From positions 1 through 32,342 of the IMG/VR virus record IMGVR_UViG_3300013093_000157: a stretch of 32,342 nt of DNA; one strand, written 5' to 3'. Source of the stretch: a virus. Shown one piece after another: positions 1 through 7,261 of this stretch; position 1 is the stretch's first letter; each line of letters begins with the position of its first letter. Under the pieces are notes generated by a model that was not told the origin of the DNA, made no database searches, and worked only from the letters and a program-made list of their open reading frames with translations. A program made the position numbers and the translations under genes.

Positions 1-161
1 ACGGTAACACTGGAGGATCTTTATCCACCACTACTTACACAATGCCGTTAAGAAATGCCGATGGTATGACCTTGGATACGGTTAACACAAATATTTATGT
101 ATTGGTAAGATACACCGGAGACCCAACACCGATTTCAAACATAACAGTAACATTCTCATAA
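1..161 (+). CDS. 3' end of an upstream structural protein (partial)
   Basis: The window opens inside an open frame whose codons start at position 3 and which ends at TAA 159-161, directly followed by a second in-frame stop (TAG). The last 52 residues are Thr/Gly/Asn/Val-rich with short alternating hydrophobic stretches (for example NIYVLVRYTGDP and ISNITVTFS), consistent with a beta-rich C-terminal domain of a tail or fibre protein. It lies 9 bases before the next fibre-type gene on the same strand, so it probably belongs to the same late cluster. Nothing catalytic is visible and the function cannot be named from this fragment. Confidence 0.6.
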   Translation, partial: GNTGGSLSTTTYTMPLRNADGMTLDTVNTNIYVLVRYTGDPTPISNITVTFS

Positions 162-170
162 TAGTAACAG

Positions 171-1190
171 ATGGCAATTAATAGTACAGAAAAATCATCG
201 AGGTTCCTCCAAAGTAGAAGGTATACCCATGATTCTTTTACTGATGCCCAAGAAGCGTTCACCTCGGTTCTTGACATAAACTCCAATGAGGTATATACCG
301 ATCAGAGTTTAATTCCATCTGCGAGCTTGCCTTTTAGTGGAAGCTCTCAAAGTGGATCTGTGTACACTGCAAACGGTATAAACGTAATGCAGTACTACTA
401 CAGGTATCCGATGACAAGATCGAACCTTGTTAGCGGATCTGCAAACGAGGTGTGGTTCTTACTTTCTCCTACCGGTTCCGTATCTGGTATCGGTGCGCAG
501 ATCATTAGCGCCAATCAACAGACCAACTTTATTTCGCCTAAATACGCTACGCCTTCGTTGGCCAACTCTACTGCGGAAGATTCTCCTGCAGGTTATTTAG
601 CCAAAGTATTCGTATCGAACAATGCGGTGGCTCCGGCAGGTACAGACGTTGTGTCAGTTAACAACTACGCGTTCGATTACAAGACCGGTGTTTTGGAATT
701 TGCCACTAACGCAGTAGCTCCGACGACAAGCCAATATGTTTATATTACAGTTTATCAATATATTGGTAGAACTTTAAGCACGTCGTTAGGATCTTTGACC
801 GGATCTTTTAGCGGATCGTTCTTTGGAAACGGCGCAGGACTTATCAATATTTCTGCAAGCGCTATCGTTGGACTTAATCTTTTTCAGATAGCCACAGGAA
901 GCGTTACGGCAAGCGTTAACGTTGGCCCAAACATATTCACCGTAGCTTCTTCTAGTACTACTGTATTTAACTTGACCAATAGCGGAAGCTTAACAATCAA
1001 CGCTACTGGATCGGTTCCTTACTTCTTTTTGATAACTAGTGGAAGCAAAAACGTATTCAAAATAAACAACGAAGGTACTGTAGAGAACAAAGTTTTCGAA
1101 GGCGGTTACATTCCAACGGCACAGTACGGTGGAATCTACTTTTCTAGTCAATCAGTCTATATTGGATTGGATCAAGCTACTTTTAGCTAA
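171..1190 (+). CDS. Tail-fibre / virion appendage protein
   Basis: A 339-residue protein rich in Ser, Thr, Gly, Ala and Asn. The N-terminal half (about residues 1-205) looks globular, with phrases such as YYYRYPMTRSN and VYITVYQYIGRTLS. From about residue 210 it changes to the low-complexity style GSLTGSFSGSFFGNGAGL, followed by short beta-like segments (TGSVTASVNVGPNIFTV), a pattern shared with the next three genes. I infer a fibre or adaptor subunit whose N-terminal part docks to the virion and whose C-terminal part is a repetitive shaft. No signal peptide or catalytic motif is seen. ATG 171 follows the previous stop by 9 bases with no promoter motif, so it is probably co-transcribed from upstream. 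Confidence 0.6.
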   Translation: MAINSTEKSSRFLQSRRYTHDSFTDAQEAFTSVLDINSNEVYTDQSLIPSASLPFSGSSQSGSVYTANGINVMQYYYRYPMTRSNLVSGSANEVWFLLSPTGSVSGIGAQIISANQQTNFISPKYATPSLANSTAEDSPAGYLAKVFVSNNAVAPAGTDVVSVNNYAFDYKTGVLEFATNAVAPTTSQYVYITVYQYIGRTLSTSLGSLTGSFSGSFFGNGAGLINISASAIVGLNLFQIATGSVTASVNVGPNIFTVASSSTTVFNLTNSGSLTINATGSVPYFFLITSGSKNVFKINNEGTVENKVFEGGYIPTAQYGGIYFSSQSVYIGLDQATFS

Positions 1191-1200
1191 AATGTTACGA

Positions 1201-1208
1201 TATTTATA
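1201..1208 (+). promoter_or_regulatory. Late-promoter-like TATTTATA box
   Basis: TATTTATA preceded by GA, in the short gap before the fibre gene at 1230; 21 bases separate the box from that ATG. The leader is A-rich (AAAAACTAACAAAAG) without a Shine-Dalgarno sequence. One of 12 intergenic copies in the window. Confidence 0.5.
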
Positions 1209-1229
1209 AACAGTAAAAACTAACAAAAG

Positions 1230-2708
1230 ATGCCAGCAACCTGGAAAAAAGTCATTGTCAGTGGTTCGTCCGCTGAATTAGCCAATTTAAACGTCAACAC
1301 ACAGATCTTTGCTAGCGGTTCTATTAACGTAGCCAATTCATCTGGAGTTGTTAATCAAATAATCTCTTCTACTGCTGCTCAATTGACCGGTAGTTTTACA
1401 GGATCTTTCTCTGGTACTGTAACAGGTACTGTATCGGCTACGTCGTCTTACTCTGTTTCTTCTTCTTATGCGTATACAGCGTCAAGCGCGGTTAACGCTT
1501 CTGCATCACTTATCGCGGTTTCTGCTTCTTACGCTTACACTGCGAGTTCTGCTATCAACGCTTCTGCTTCTTTGATTGCGGTTTCCGCTTCTTACGCTTA
1601 CACAGCGAGCTCAGCAGTAAACGCAACTTCTGCATTAACGGCATCAAGTGCTGATAACTTTGTAGTTAGAAACTCTTTAACAGCTTCAAACGCTGTAATA
1701 CAAAATACTCTTACTGCTCAAACTTTAATAGTAACGACAGTAAGTTCTTCTGTAGAATTCAGCTCAGGATCTAATATCTTCGGTAACTCGACTGCGAATA
1801 CCCAAACAATGACGGGTAGTTTGAACGTTTCCGGAGCAGTAAACATAATAGGATCTATCAACGGAACCAACGGTGGCTTTACGGGTTCTTTTTCAGGATC
1901 TTTCTACGGAGCTTATACAGGTTCTTTATTCGGAACTTCTTCTCAAGCAATTTCTGCATCTTACGCTTACACTGCGAGTTCTGCCATAAATGCTTCAGCA
2001 TCATTAATAGCAGTTTCATCGTCTTACGCTTATACAGCAAGTTCTGCTATTAACGCATCTGCGTCTTTGATTGCTATATCGTCTTCTTACGCAGGAACTG
2101 CATCTTACGCCATACAAACTATTGCCGCATTAAGCCAAGGTAGTGGTATAACAGCGTTCTCTTACAACGGATCTTCTTCTGTGGCCATATCGGTATCTGG
2201 CGCTGCAGCTTTATCTTCCAACTACCTTCCAAAATGGACCGGCGCAGGATTTTCTAACTCCAATATTTCGGATTTAACTACTAGTATTTCCGTTGCAGTA
2301 CCTACTTTCTTTACTTCGGACGTTACAGTAGGAGGTAATATTACAGTAAACGGTACGGCATCTTTCATCAATACTCAAAACGTATTGATCAAGGACAAAT
2401 TTATTTTACTTGCTTCTGGATCTACATCTTTGACAGACGCAGGTATCGTAATAGCCTACTCTGGTAGCATGACCGGTAGTGCCTTCTATTTGAGTTCTAA
2501 CAATACAGGACCTTACGGTCGTTGGGCAGTGGCTTATAACCAAGGAGATTCGGTTCAATCAGTTACAGCAGACGAATATATGGTAACTACTAAAGTATCT
2601 GCAGCCGCTCCTTCTAACGCAGTGGCTCCAACTTGGGGTAGTGCATCTAACGGTGTTGGTAACATGTGGGTAAACACAACAACAGACGACATTTATATTT
2701 GGGCATAA
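1230..2708 (+). CDS. Repetitive tail-fibre protein
   Basis: A 492-residue Ser/Ala/Thr-rich protein. It begins MPATWKKVIVSGSSAEL, closely resembling the start of the fibre gene at 3615 (MPSWRKIISSGSAASL), which suggests a common N-terminal virion-attachment segment. Residues about 77-137 and 241-295 hold repeats of the type SYAYTASSAINASASLIA. Between them lies the module SGSNIFGNSTANTQTMTG, also present in the two following fibre genes. The C-terminal part (about residues 320-492) is less repetitive, contains FINTQNVLIKDKFILLAS, and ends NMWVNTTTDDIYIWA, a form common at the tip of bacteriophage fibres. Its own promoter-like box stands 21 bases upstream. I infer a trimeric adhesin-like fibre; the receptor cannot be told. 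Confidence 0.65.
   Translation: MPATWKKVIVSGSSAELANLNVNTQIFASGSINVANSSGVVNQIISSTAAQLTGSFTGSFSGTVTGTVSATSSYSVSSSYAYTASSAVNASASLIAVSASYAYTASSAINASASLIAVSASYAYTASSAVNATSALTASSADNFVVRNSLTASNAVIQNTLTAQTLIVTTVSSSVEFSSGSNIFGNSTANTQTMTGSLNVSGAVNIIGSINGTNGGFTGSFSGSFYGAYTGSLFGTSSQAISASYAYTASSAINASASLIAVSSSYAYTASSAINASASLIAISSSYAGTASYAIQTIAALSQGSGITAFSYNGSSSVAISVSGAAALSSNYLPKWTGAGFSNSNISDLTTSISVAVPTFFTSDVTVGGNITVNGTASFINTQNVLIKDKFILLASGSTSLTDAGIVIAYSGSMTGSAFYLSSNNTGPYGRWAVAYNQGDSVQSVTADEYMVTTKVSAAAPSNAVAPTWGSASNGVGNMWVNTTTDDIYIWA
1458..2120 (+). repeat. Fibre repeats of the SYAYTASSA-NASASLIA type
   Basis: Two blocks (about 1458-1640 and 1950-2120) each carry about three copies of a roughly 20-residue Ser/Ala repeat. 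Copies are nearly identical in protein but use different synonymous codons, so the DNA identity is lower than the protein identity. The blocks flank the module shared with other fibre genes. Confidence 0.65.
1711..1830 (+). repeat. Shared fibre module, copy 1
   Basis: Encodes TAQTLIVTTVSSSVEFSSG followed by SNIFGNSTANTQTMTGS. The same roughly 40-residue block recurs at 3895-4010 and 5714-5830 in different fibre genes, with many synonymous changes. Confidence 0.65.
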
Positions 2709-2726
2709 TAAAATTTTTAACACGTT

Positions 2727-2921
2727 ATGGGATTTTCATTTACAGCTAAAAAGGAACAGGAACTACAAACAGTTCAAGAGCCTCAATTGCAACTTACGCA
2801 AAGCGAAGTCGAGGCGATACTTACCATGATTAAGGACTCTAGCTTCAAGGGCGAACAAATAGAGTACGTTTACAATCTAGTATACAAACTTCAAGAGTAC
2901 TACAAGCTTTTAATCTCTTAG
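2727..2921 (+). CDS. Small hypothetical protein, helical
   Basis: A 64-residue protein starting MGFSFTAKKEQELQTVQ. A Gln/Glu-rich N-terminal part is followed by a predicted amphipathic helix with regularly spaced hydrophobic residues (EVEAILTMIKD, then IEYVYNLVYKLQEYYKLL). I recognise no family. It starts 18 bases after the preceding fibre gene and has no box of its own, so it is probably co-transcribed with it. It could be a small fibre chaperone or assembly helper, but this rests only on position. The next box (2927) begins just after its stop. Confidence 0.5.
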   Translation: MGFSFTAKKEQELQTVQEPQLQLTQSEVEAILTMIKDSSFKGEQIEYVYNLVYKLQEYYKLLIS

Positions 2922-2926
2922 TTTGA

Positions 2927-2934
2927 TATTTATA
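2927..2934 (+). promoter_or_regulatory. Late-promoter-like TATTTATA box
   Basis: TATTTATA preceded by GA, six bases after the stop of the small gene. The next ATG (HNH endonuclease, 3035) is 100 bases away, unlike the usual 10-22. The box may originally have served the fibre gene now at 3615 before the endonuclease was inserted. Confidence 0.5.
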
Positions 2935-2980
2935 TGTAGCAAACTTATTAATTAGTTTCTAGAGATAGAATCTTTTTATT

Positions 2981-3020
2981 GGCCACGAAAGTGGGAGTGG
3001 GCAGTATACACTGTAACCAA
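2981..3020 (+). promoter_or_regulatory. Hairpins in the leader of the HNH gene
   Basis: The leader between the box and the HNH start holds CCAC-GAAA-GTGG (2983-2994), a four-pair stem closed by a GNRA-type tetraloop, and shortly after it CAGT-ATAC-ACTG (a second four-pair stem). It is also richer in G than its surroundings. Hairpins ahead of phage homing endonuclease genes are known to restrict their translation; applying that here is inference. Confidence 0.3.
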
Positions 3021-3034
3021 CCGTAATTAGAAGA

Positions 3035-3631
3035 ATGGATTATTTGAAACATTATCAACTATTGTGTAATAGTAGAAAGGCCCTAAATCGCAAAAAAGAT
3101 TCTGAGCATTACTACGAAAAACATCATATACTACCCAAATCTTTAGGGTGTTCTAATAGTGTTGATAACCTCGTATTATTAACTTCCAAGGAGCATTACG
3201 TAGCCCACTTACTACTTTATTTTCATTATAAGAAAATAGGAGGCGCACCATTAAGAAAGATGGCGTTCGCTTTTGTTAGCATGCTATCAGATCTTAATGG
3301 TAATAGAATGCAAATTTATGGCTCAAGACAGTATAAAATTATACGAGAAGCAGCCATTGCAACTAAGTTAGGAGTTAAAATAGAGGATACAATAAACTAT
3401 AAAAAGCCAAAATCAGAATCTCATAAGGATAATATTAGATTAGCTAGAATTGGAACAATTAGATCCGAAGCTACTAAAATCAAAATATCTTTGAATAGAT
3501 CTGGAGTAGTGCCAAAACACAATAGCTTAAGAGTAGAGTGCCCTATTTGCAATAAAAAAGGACAACTTACCGCCATGAAAAGATGGCATTTTGATAACTG
3601 TAAACAAATAAGCCATGCCAAGTTGGCGTAA
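3035..3631 (+). CDS. HNH homing endonuclease, free-standing
   Basis: A 198-residue protein. The HNH core lies at residues 28-60: EKHHILPKSLG (His30-His31), DNLVLLTSKEH (Asn45) and the closing His54 and His58. The middle has Lys-rich helices resembling NUMOD3 DNA-binding modules (SESHKDNIRLARIGTIRSE). The C-terminus is a probable zinc finger, Cys169-x2-Cys172-x12-His185-x3-Cys189 (CPICNKKG ... RWHFDNC), almost the same as the finger ending the GIY-YIG enzyme at 7262. Base composition is more AT-rich than the fibre genes around it. Its last 17 bases overlap the start of the next fibre gene in another frame. Such enzymes cut homologous loci in competing phages and spread by repair. I see no intron, so I call it free-standing. 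Confidence 0.85.
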   Translation: MDYLKHYQLLCNSRKALNRKKDSEHYYEKHHILPKSLGCSNSVDNLVLLTSKEHYVAHLLLYFHYKKIGGAPLRKMAFAFVSMLSDLNGNRMQIYGSRQYKIIREAAIATKLGVKIEDTINYKKPKSESHKDNIRLARIGTIRSEATKIKISLNRSGVVPKHNSLRVECPICNKKGQLTAMKRWHFDNCKQISHAKLA

Positions 3632-5642
3632 AATCATATCATCTGGTTCAGCTGCCAGTTTGAGTTCCTTAACAGTAGACACATACGTAAGCGCAAGCAG
3701 CTTCAACGGAACCTTTACCGGATCTTTATTCGGAACTTCTTCTCAAGCAATATCGGCCTCTTACGCTGCAACTGCGTCTTATTTACTTGGGTATATCTCT
3801 CCTTTCCCATTCACAGGATCTGCACAGATCACCGGTAGTTTGGGTGTAACGGGAAGTATCAACACAGCGGGTAACATTACGACCACAGGAACCATTACTG
3901 CTCAAACGTTGGTGGTGAGTACGATAAGTTCTTCGATAGAGTACAGTTCTGGTTCGAATATCTTTGGAAATTCTACTTCCAACACACAAACCATGACGGG
4001 CTCCGTGAACATTACCGGAAGCCTTAACGTGGTTGGTAATTTGGTCTTCACAAACAGTTCATCTTACGTAGGTAACTTGGCCGGATATGGAGCAAACGCA
4101 ACTTCTTACTCTGTTTTCTTGGGAGAACAGGCGGGTTACAGTGCGTCTTTGTCCGCTAACGCGACCTTCCTAGGATCTTTTGCTGGCTTCAACAATACGA
4201 GTTCTTCTTTCACTACTGCAGTTGGTTACGGAGCTGGAATTTACGTTACTGCGTCTGGCAACTCTACAATGGTCGGTGCTTACGCCGGTTACAGCGCTTC
4301 TTACGCCGTGGGTAGTACTTTCTTGGGCATATACGCCGGAGCCGCTGCATCAGCGTCTTCTTACTCTACTTTTGTGGGACCTTACGCAGGTTATCAACTT
4401 TCTGGGTCTTCTTACTCAATTGCTTTGGGATACAATGCAGGAGTGAACAATCGCATAGGTAACAATAACATATTAATAGGTACCAACGTTCAATTGGCAA
4501 GCGGAAGCGTTAACTCAATGAACATCGGAGGTTTGATATTCGGATCCGGTTCTTACTTTAGCTCTACGAATCCTTCTTCTGGTTCTGCAAACGGTAAAAT
4601 CGGTATCAACCAGCCGAATCCACAATACGCATTGGACATCAGCGGTAGCGTAAACGTATCTTCTAGCATTGGATCTACTGCTTTCTTCGCAAATGCTGAT
4701 ACTTTGGTTATTACGGGCTCTATCTTCTTGACAGGATCTCAAAATATCACAGGATCGTTGAATGTAACCAACGGAGTTACGGCTTCTTTGTTCGGTACAT
4801 CTAGTCAGGCAATTACTGCATCTTACGCATTGACAGCATCTTACGCATTAAACGGTGGAAGCGGTGGAGGAAATTACTCTGGATTATTTGCTAACTTTAC
4901 TCAATCTAGTGCAGCAACTACTTGGTCGTTTACTCACAATCTTAACACTAAGACTCCACTAATACAAGTTTACGATACTTCTTACAATCAAATCATTCCT
5001 CAGTACATTTCTGGTTCTACGGTTAATACTGTAATATTACAATTCGGTATTCCAACCGCAGGTTACGCTGTAGCAACTAACGGTGGAGGACTTTATATTA
5101 CGGGTTCTACTTCTACTTTGGTTCAGGCAACTCCTGCAACTACTTGGTCCTTTGTACACAATCTAAACAATCAGTACAACACTTATCAAGTCTACGATAC
5201 GAACAACGAAGTAATAGTACCTTATAGAATTGTAGCCACAGATTTGACTTCTTCTGTAATTTACTTTGCATCGCCTATCGCCGGTAGAGCAGTAGCGCAG
5301 TACTCTGGAGTGAACGGAACTCCAAACGCATTGTCAGCTTCTTATTCTACTACAGCATCTTATAGTATCAGTAGTATTAGCTCATCTTATAGTACAACCG
5401 CGTCTTATATTAATGCGCTGAATCAAACGTTGACTTTGACAGGATCTTTGAACCAATCAGGAAGTTATTATATCACCGGTTCTTTATCTTTGACAGGAAG
5501 CTTTACTCAAACAGGTTATCACATATTGACTACCGTGTCTCAAAGCTTAAACTTTGCGGACGACGTTGCTGCTGCGGCAGGAGGCGTTCCTTTGGGAGGA
5601 CTTTACAGAAACGGTAACTTTATTCTTATCAGACTATCATAA
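3615..5642 (+). CDS. Large repetitive tail-fibre protein
   Basis: A 675-residue fibre protein. Parts in order: an attachment-like N-terminus (MPSWRKIISSGSAASL); a Ser/Thr-rich shaft with TGSLFGTSSQAISASYA; the shared module around residues 95-130; a region of six or more repeats built on FLG-x2-AG / AGY-x-A (about residues 150-285), like the YadA-type head repeats in bacterial trimeric adhesins and many phage fibres; an IGINQPNPQYALDISGS link; then two copies of a domain of about 60 residues opening ATTWSF-x-HNLN and ending AGYAVA or AGRAVA (about residues 433-565); and a Ser/Thr-rich tail ending in LNFADDVAAAAGGVPLGG. I infer a trimeric beta-rich fibre with two sugar- or virion-binding domains. 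The start overlaps the HNH gene by 17 bases. Confidence 0.7.
   Translation: MPSWRKIISSGSAASLSSLTVDTYVSASSFNGTFTGSLFGTSSQAISASYAATASYLLGYISPFPFTGSAQITGSLGVTGSINTAGNITTTGTITAQTLVVSTISSSIEYSSGSNIFGNSTSNTQTMTGSVNITGSLNVVGNLVFTNSSSYVGNLAGYGANATSYSVFLGEQAGYSASLSANATFLGSFAGFNNTSSSFTTAVGYGAGIYVTASGNSTMVGAYAGYSASYAVGSTFLGIYAGAAASASSYSTFVGPYAGYQLSGSSYSIALGYNAGVNNRIGNNNILIGTNVQLASGSVNSMNIGGLIFGSGSYFSSTNPSSGSANGKIGINQPNPQYALDISGSVNVSSSIGSTAFFANADTLVITGSIFLTGSQNITGSLNVTNGVTASLFGTSSQAITASYALTASYALNGGSGGGNYSGLFANFTQSSAATTWSFTHNLNTKTPLIQVYDTSYNQIIPQYISGSTVNTVILQFGIPTAGYAVATNGGGLYITGSTSTLVQATPATTWSFVHNLNNQYNTYQVYDTNNEVIVPYRIVATDLTSSVIYFASPIAGRAVAQYSGVNGTPNALSASYSTTASYSISSISSSYSTTASYINALNQTLTLTGSLNQSGSYYITGSLSLTGSFTQTGYHILTTVSQSLNFADDVAAAAGGVPLGGLYRNGNFILIRLS
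3895..4010 (+). repeat. Shared fibre module, copy 2
   Basis: Encodes TAQTLVVSTISSSIEYSSG and SNIFGNSTSNTQTMTGS, matching the blocks at 1711-1830 and 5714-5830. Confidence 0.65.
4060..4460 (+). repeat. FLG-AG head-type fibre repeats
   Basis: Successive units of roughly 22 residues carry FLGEQAGYSA, FLGSFAGFNN, AVGYGAGIY, MVGAYAGYSA, FLGIYAGAAA, FVGPYAGY and ALGYNAGV. Each unit pairs a G with an AG turn, the signature of a beta-roll in trimeric adhesins. Confidence 0.6.
4911..5310 (+). repeat. Duplicated ATTWSF-HNLN domain
   Basis: Two units, about 4911-5085 and 5134-5305, both run ATTWSF(T/V)HNLN, then QVYDT, then an I-x-P-x2-I segment, and end in P-x-AG-x-AVA. The spacing is about 220 bases. 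The two have diverged in between, so the duplication is not recent. Confidence 0.6.
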
Positions 5643-5651
5643 TTATAATAT

Positions 5652-7205
5652 ATGGCAATAGCACTATCTGGATCGTTGGTTTTAACTGGCTCGTTGACTA
5701 CTTCGGGAAACATCGTAGCGCAAACTTTGGTGGTGAGCACTATCAGTTCTTCTGTTGAGTACAGCTCTGGTAGTAATATCTTCGGAAACTCTACAGCTAA
5801 TACTCAAACATTTACAGGTTCGGTTAATATTACTGGTTCTGTTGGTATTAATACTGGAGTTCCTGCTTATACTTTAGACGTCAATGGTACAGGAAGATTT
5901 ACAGGAAGAGTCGGAATAAATGGTTCAGCAACAACGTACGGATTAACAGCCACTGGAAATACTTATTTAATTGGTCAAACAAGTGGAACATCTGATTATG
6001 GTTTAGTAGTTCAAAATTCAGGTTTTAATAATTTATTTTTGATAAGAAATGATGGACAAGCTACATTCTCAAGTAGTGTAACGGCAACTCAATATACAAG
6101 TACTGCAAATATTGCTTTTGTTCTTGGTAACGCTGCTAATAATGACTTTACAATGGGCGGTTCGAGTAGCAGTATGAGAATATTAAATAACACTCAAACT
6201 ACTGCTCTTTTCCAAATTACAAATGCAGGTGCAGCTACATTTGCAGGTATTGTAACAGCAAATGGTGGAAGATATAATGTACAAGGGGCAAATCAAAATA
6301 CGGTTTTTTTCAATCAAAATGCAGGAGGAACATCAACTGGATTTGTTATAGGCAGAAGTTATGGTTCAACAGATACGCAAGATTTTTTTATTTATGATGT
6401 TGCAGCATCTACTCCAAGAATGTTTATTTCTTCGGGAGGCAATGTAGGCATAGGAACAACAAGTCCAAATTCCATATTACATATTAAAGGTGCATTAAGT
6501 ATTCAAAGGAGTGTTAATAGTGATACTTCAACAATTAGTAATGAGGGGGGTAATTTTTATATTAATGCCGCAAGTGGGTATAATACAATATTCCAAAATG
6601 GCTCTACTGAATATATGCGTATTACAAGTGGAGGAAATGTGGGTATTAATAAAGCCAACCCAGGATCTATGTTAGATGTAAGTGGTAGTGGAACTGGTAT
6701 TTGTTGTGTACAAGCTACTTCTCCAAGTGGTACCACGGCCGCTGTTATTCAATCATCATCCCCAACTGCAGGATCAACATCATGGTATGCATATGTAGCT
6801 CAATCTGGAAATGGTTCAGTAGTAACAACAAATACTATGTTTGTTTATGGTAATGGTAATGTAGTAAACTTAAATAATAGTTATGGTACTTTATCAGATA
6901 TTAAATTAAAAGAAAACATTGTAGATGCTACTCCTAAATTAGCTGATATAATGAATTTAAAAGTTAGAAACTTTAATTTTATAGCAGATGAAAATAAAAC
7001 TAAGCAAATTGGTTTTATTGCTCAAGAAATAGAAGAAATATTTCCAGGACTGATAGAGGAAAATCCAGATAGAGATATAGACAATAATGATTTAGGAACA
7101 GTAACTAAAACAGTTAAAACATCAGTATTAGTACCTATGCTAGTAAAAGCTATTCAAGAACAACAAGCACAAATAGAAGAATTAAAATCACTTATAAATA
7201 AATAA
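5652..7205 (+). CDS. Tail fibre with C-terminal S74 self-cleaving chaperone
   Basis: A 517-residue fibre. Residues 1-65 repeat the shaft and shared module of the neighbouring fibres. The middle (about 70-410) has short beta-type repeats with phrases such as FISSGGNVGIGTTSPNS and YMRITSGGNVGINKANPGS, typical of receptor-binding tips. The last 100 residues match the intramolecular chaperone of endosialidase-type fibres (peptidase S74): LSDIKLKENI provides the Ser/Lys pair, followed by QIGFIAQEIEEIFPGL, and a coiled coil EQQAQIEELKSLI ends the protein. In this family the domain trimerises the fibre and then cuts itself off in front of the serine. From about 5850 on the codons become clearly more AT-rich than the first 70 codons, which suggests a swapped tip. 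The gene starts 9 bases after the previous one. Confidence 0.85.
   Translation: MAIALSGSLVLTGSLTTSGNIVAQTLVVSTISSSVEYSSGSNIFGNSTANTQTFTGSVNITGSVGINTGVPAYTLDVNGTGRFTGRVGINGSATTYGLTATGNTYLIGQTSGTSDYGLVVQNSGFNNLFLIRNDGQATFSSSVTATQYTSTANIAFVLGNAANNDFTMGGSSSSMRILNNTQTTALFQITNAGAATFAGIVTANGGRYNVQGANQNTVFFNQNAGGTSTGFVIGRSYGSTDTQDFFIYDVAASTPRMFISSGGNVGIGTTSPNSILHIKGALSIQRSVNSDTSTISNEGGNFYINAASGYNTIFQNGSTEYMRITSGGNVGINKANPGSMLDVSGSGTGICCVQATSPSGTTAAVIQSSSPTAGSTSWYAYVAQSGNGSVVTTNTMFVYGNGNVVNLNNSYGTLSDIKLKENIVDATPKLADIMNLKVRNFNFIADENKTKQIGFIAQEIEEIFPGLIEENPDRDIDNNDLGTVTKTVKTSVLVPMLVKAIQEQQAQIEELKSLINK
5714..5830 (+). repeat. Shared fibre module, copy 3
   Basis: Encodes VAQTLVVSTISSSVEYSSG and SNIFGNSTANTQTFTGS, matching copies at 1711 and 3895. 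The change in base composition inside this gene begins just downstream. Confidence 0.65.
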
Positions 7206-7206
7206 T

Positions 7207-7245
7207 ATGAAATACATCGTTTTAATGCAATTTATTCCTGGTTAA
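7207..7245 (+). pseudogene. Truncated duplicate of the start of the 7981 gene
   Basis: Starting one base after the fibre stop, this frame reads MKYIVLMQFIPG and then TAA. The gene at 7981, immediately after the GIY-YIG endonuclease, begins MKYIVLMEFISG. The match covers 10 of 12 residues, while the DNA differs at many third positions. It is best read as the stub of the gene, or of a homologue brought in from another phage, left when the endonuclease entered. Confidence 0.55.
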
Positions 7246-7249
7246 AAGA

Positions 7250-7257
7250 TATTTATA
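7250..7257 (+). promoter_or_regulatory. Late-promoter-like TATTTATA box
   Basis: TATTTATA preceded by GA, only 4 bases before the ATG of the GIY-YIG gene. If transcription starts about 6-7 bases downstream as in other late promoters, the message would lack this ATG, so the box may instead serve the downstream genes or an internal start. Confidence 0.4.
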
Positions 7258-7261
7258 CTAG

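Noticed and set aside
2935-3614. A group I intron hosting the HNH gene
   Set aside because: Small hairpins are present, but no P7-like or P3-like core is apparent and no interrupted exon pair joins across it; the following fibre gene has its own complete start.
7193-7200. Direct TATAAATA (T4 late box) at 7193 and again at 24543
   Set aside because: Both fall in the last codons (INK-stop) of AT-rich genes and are far from the next start; probably by chance, although they are in the right orientation.
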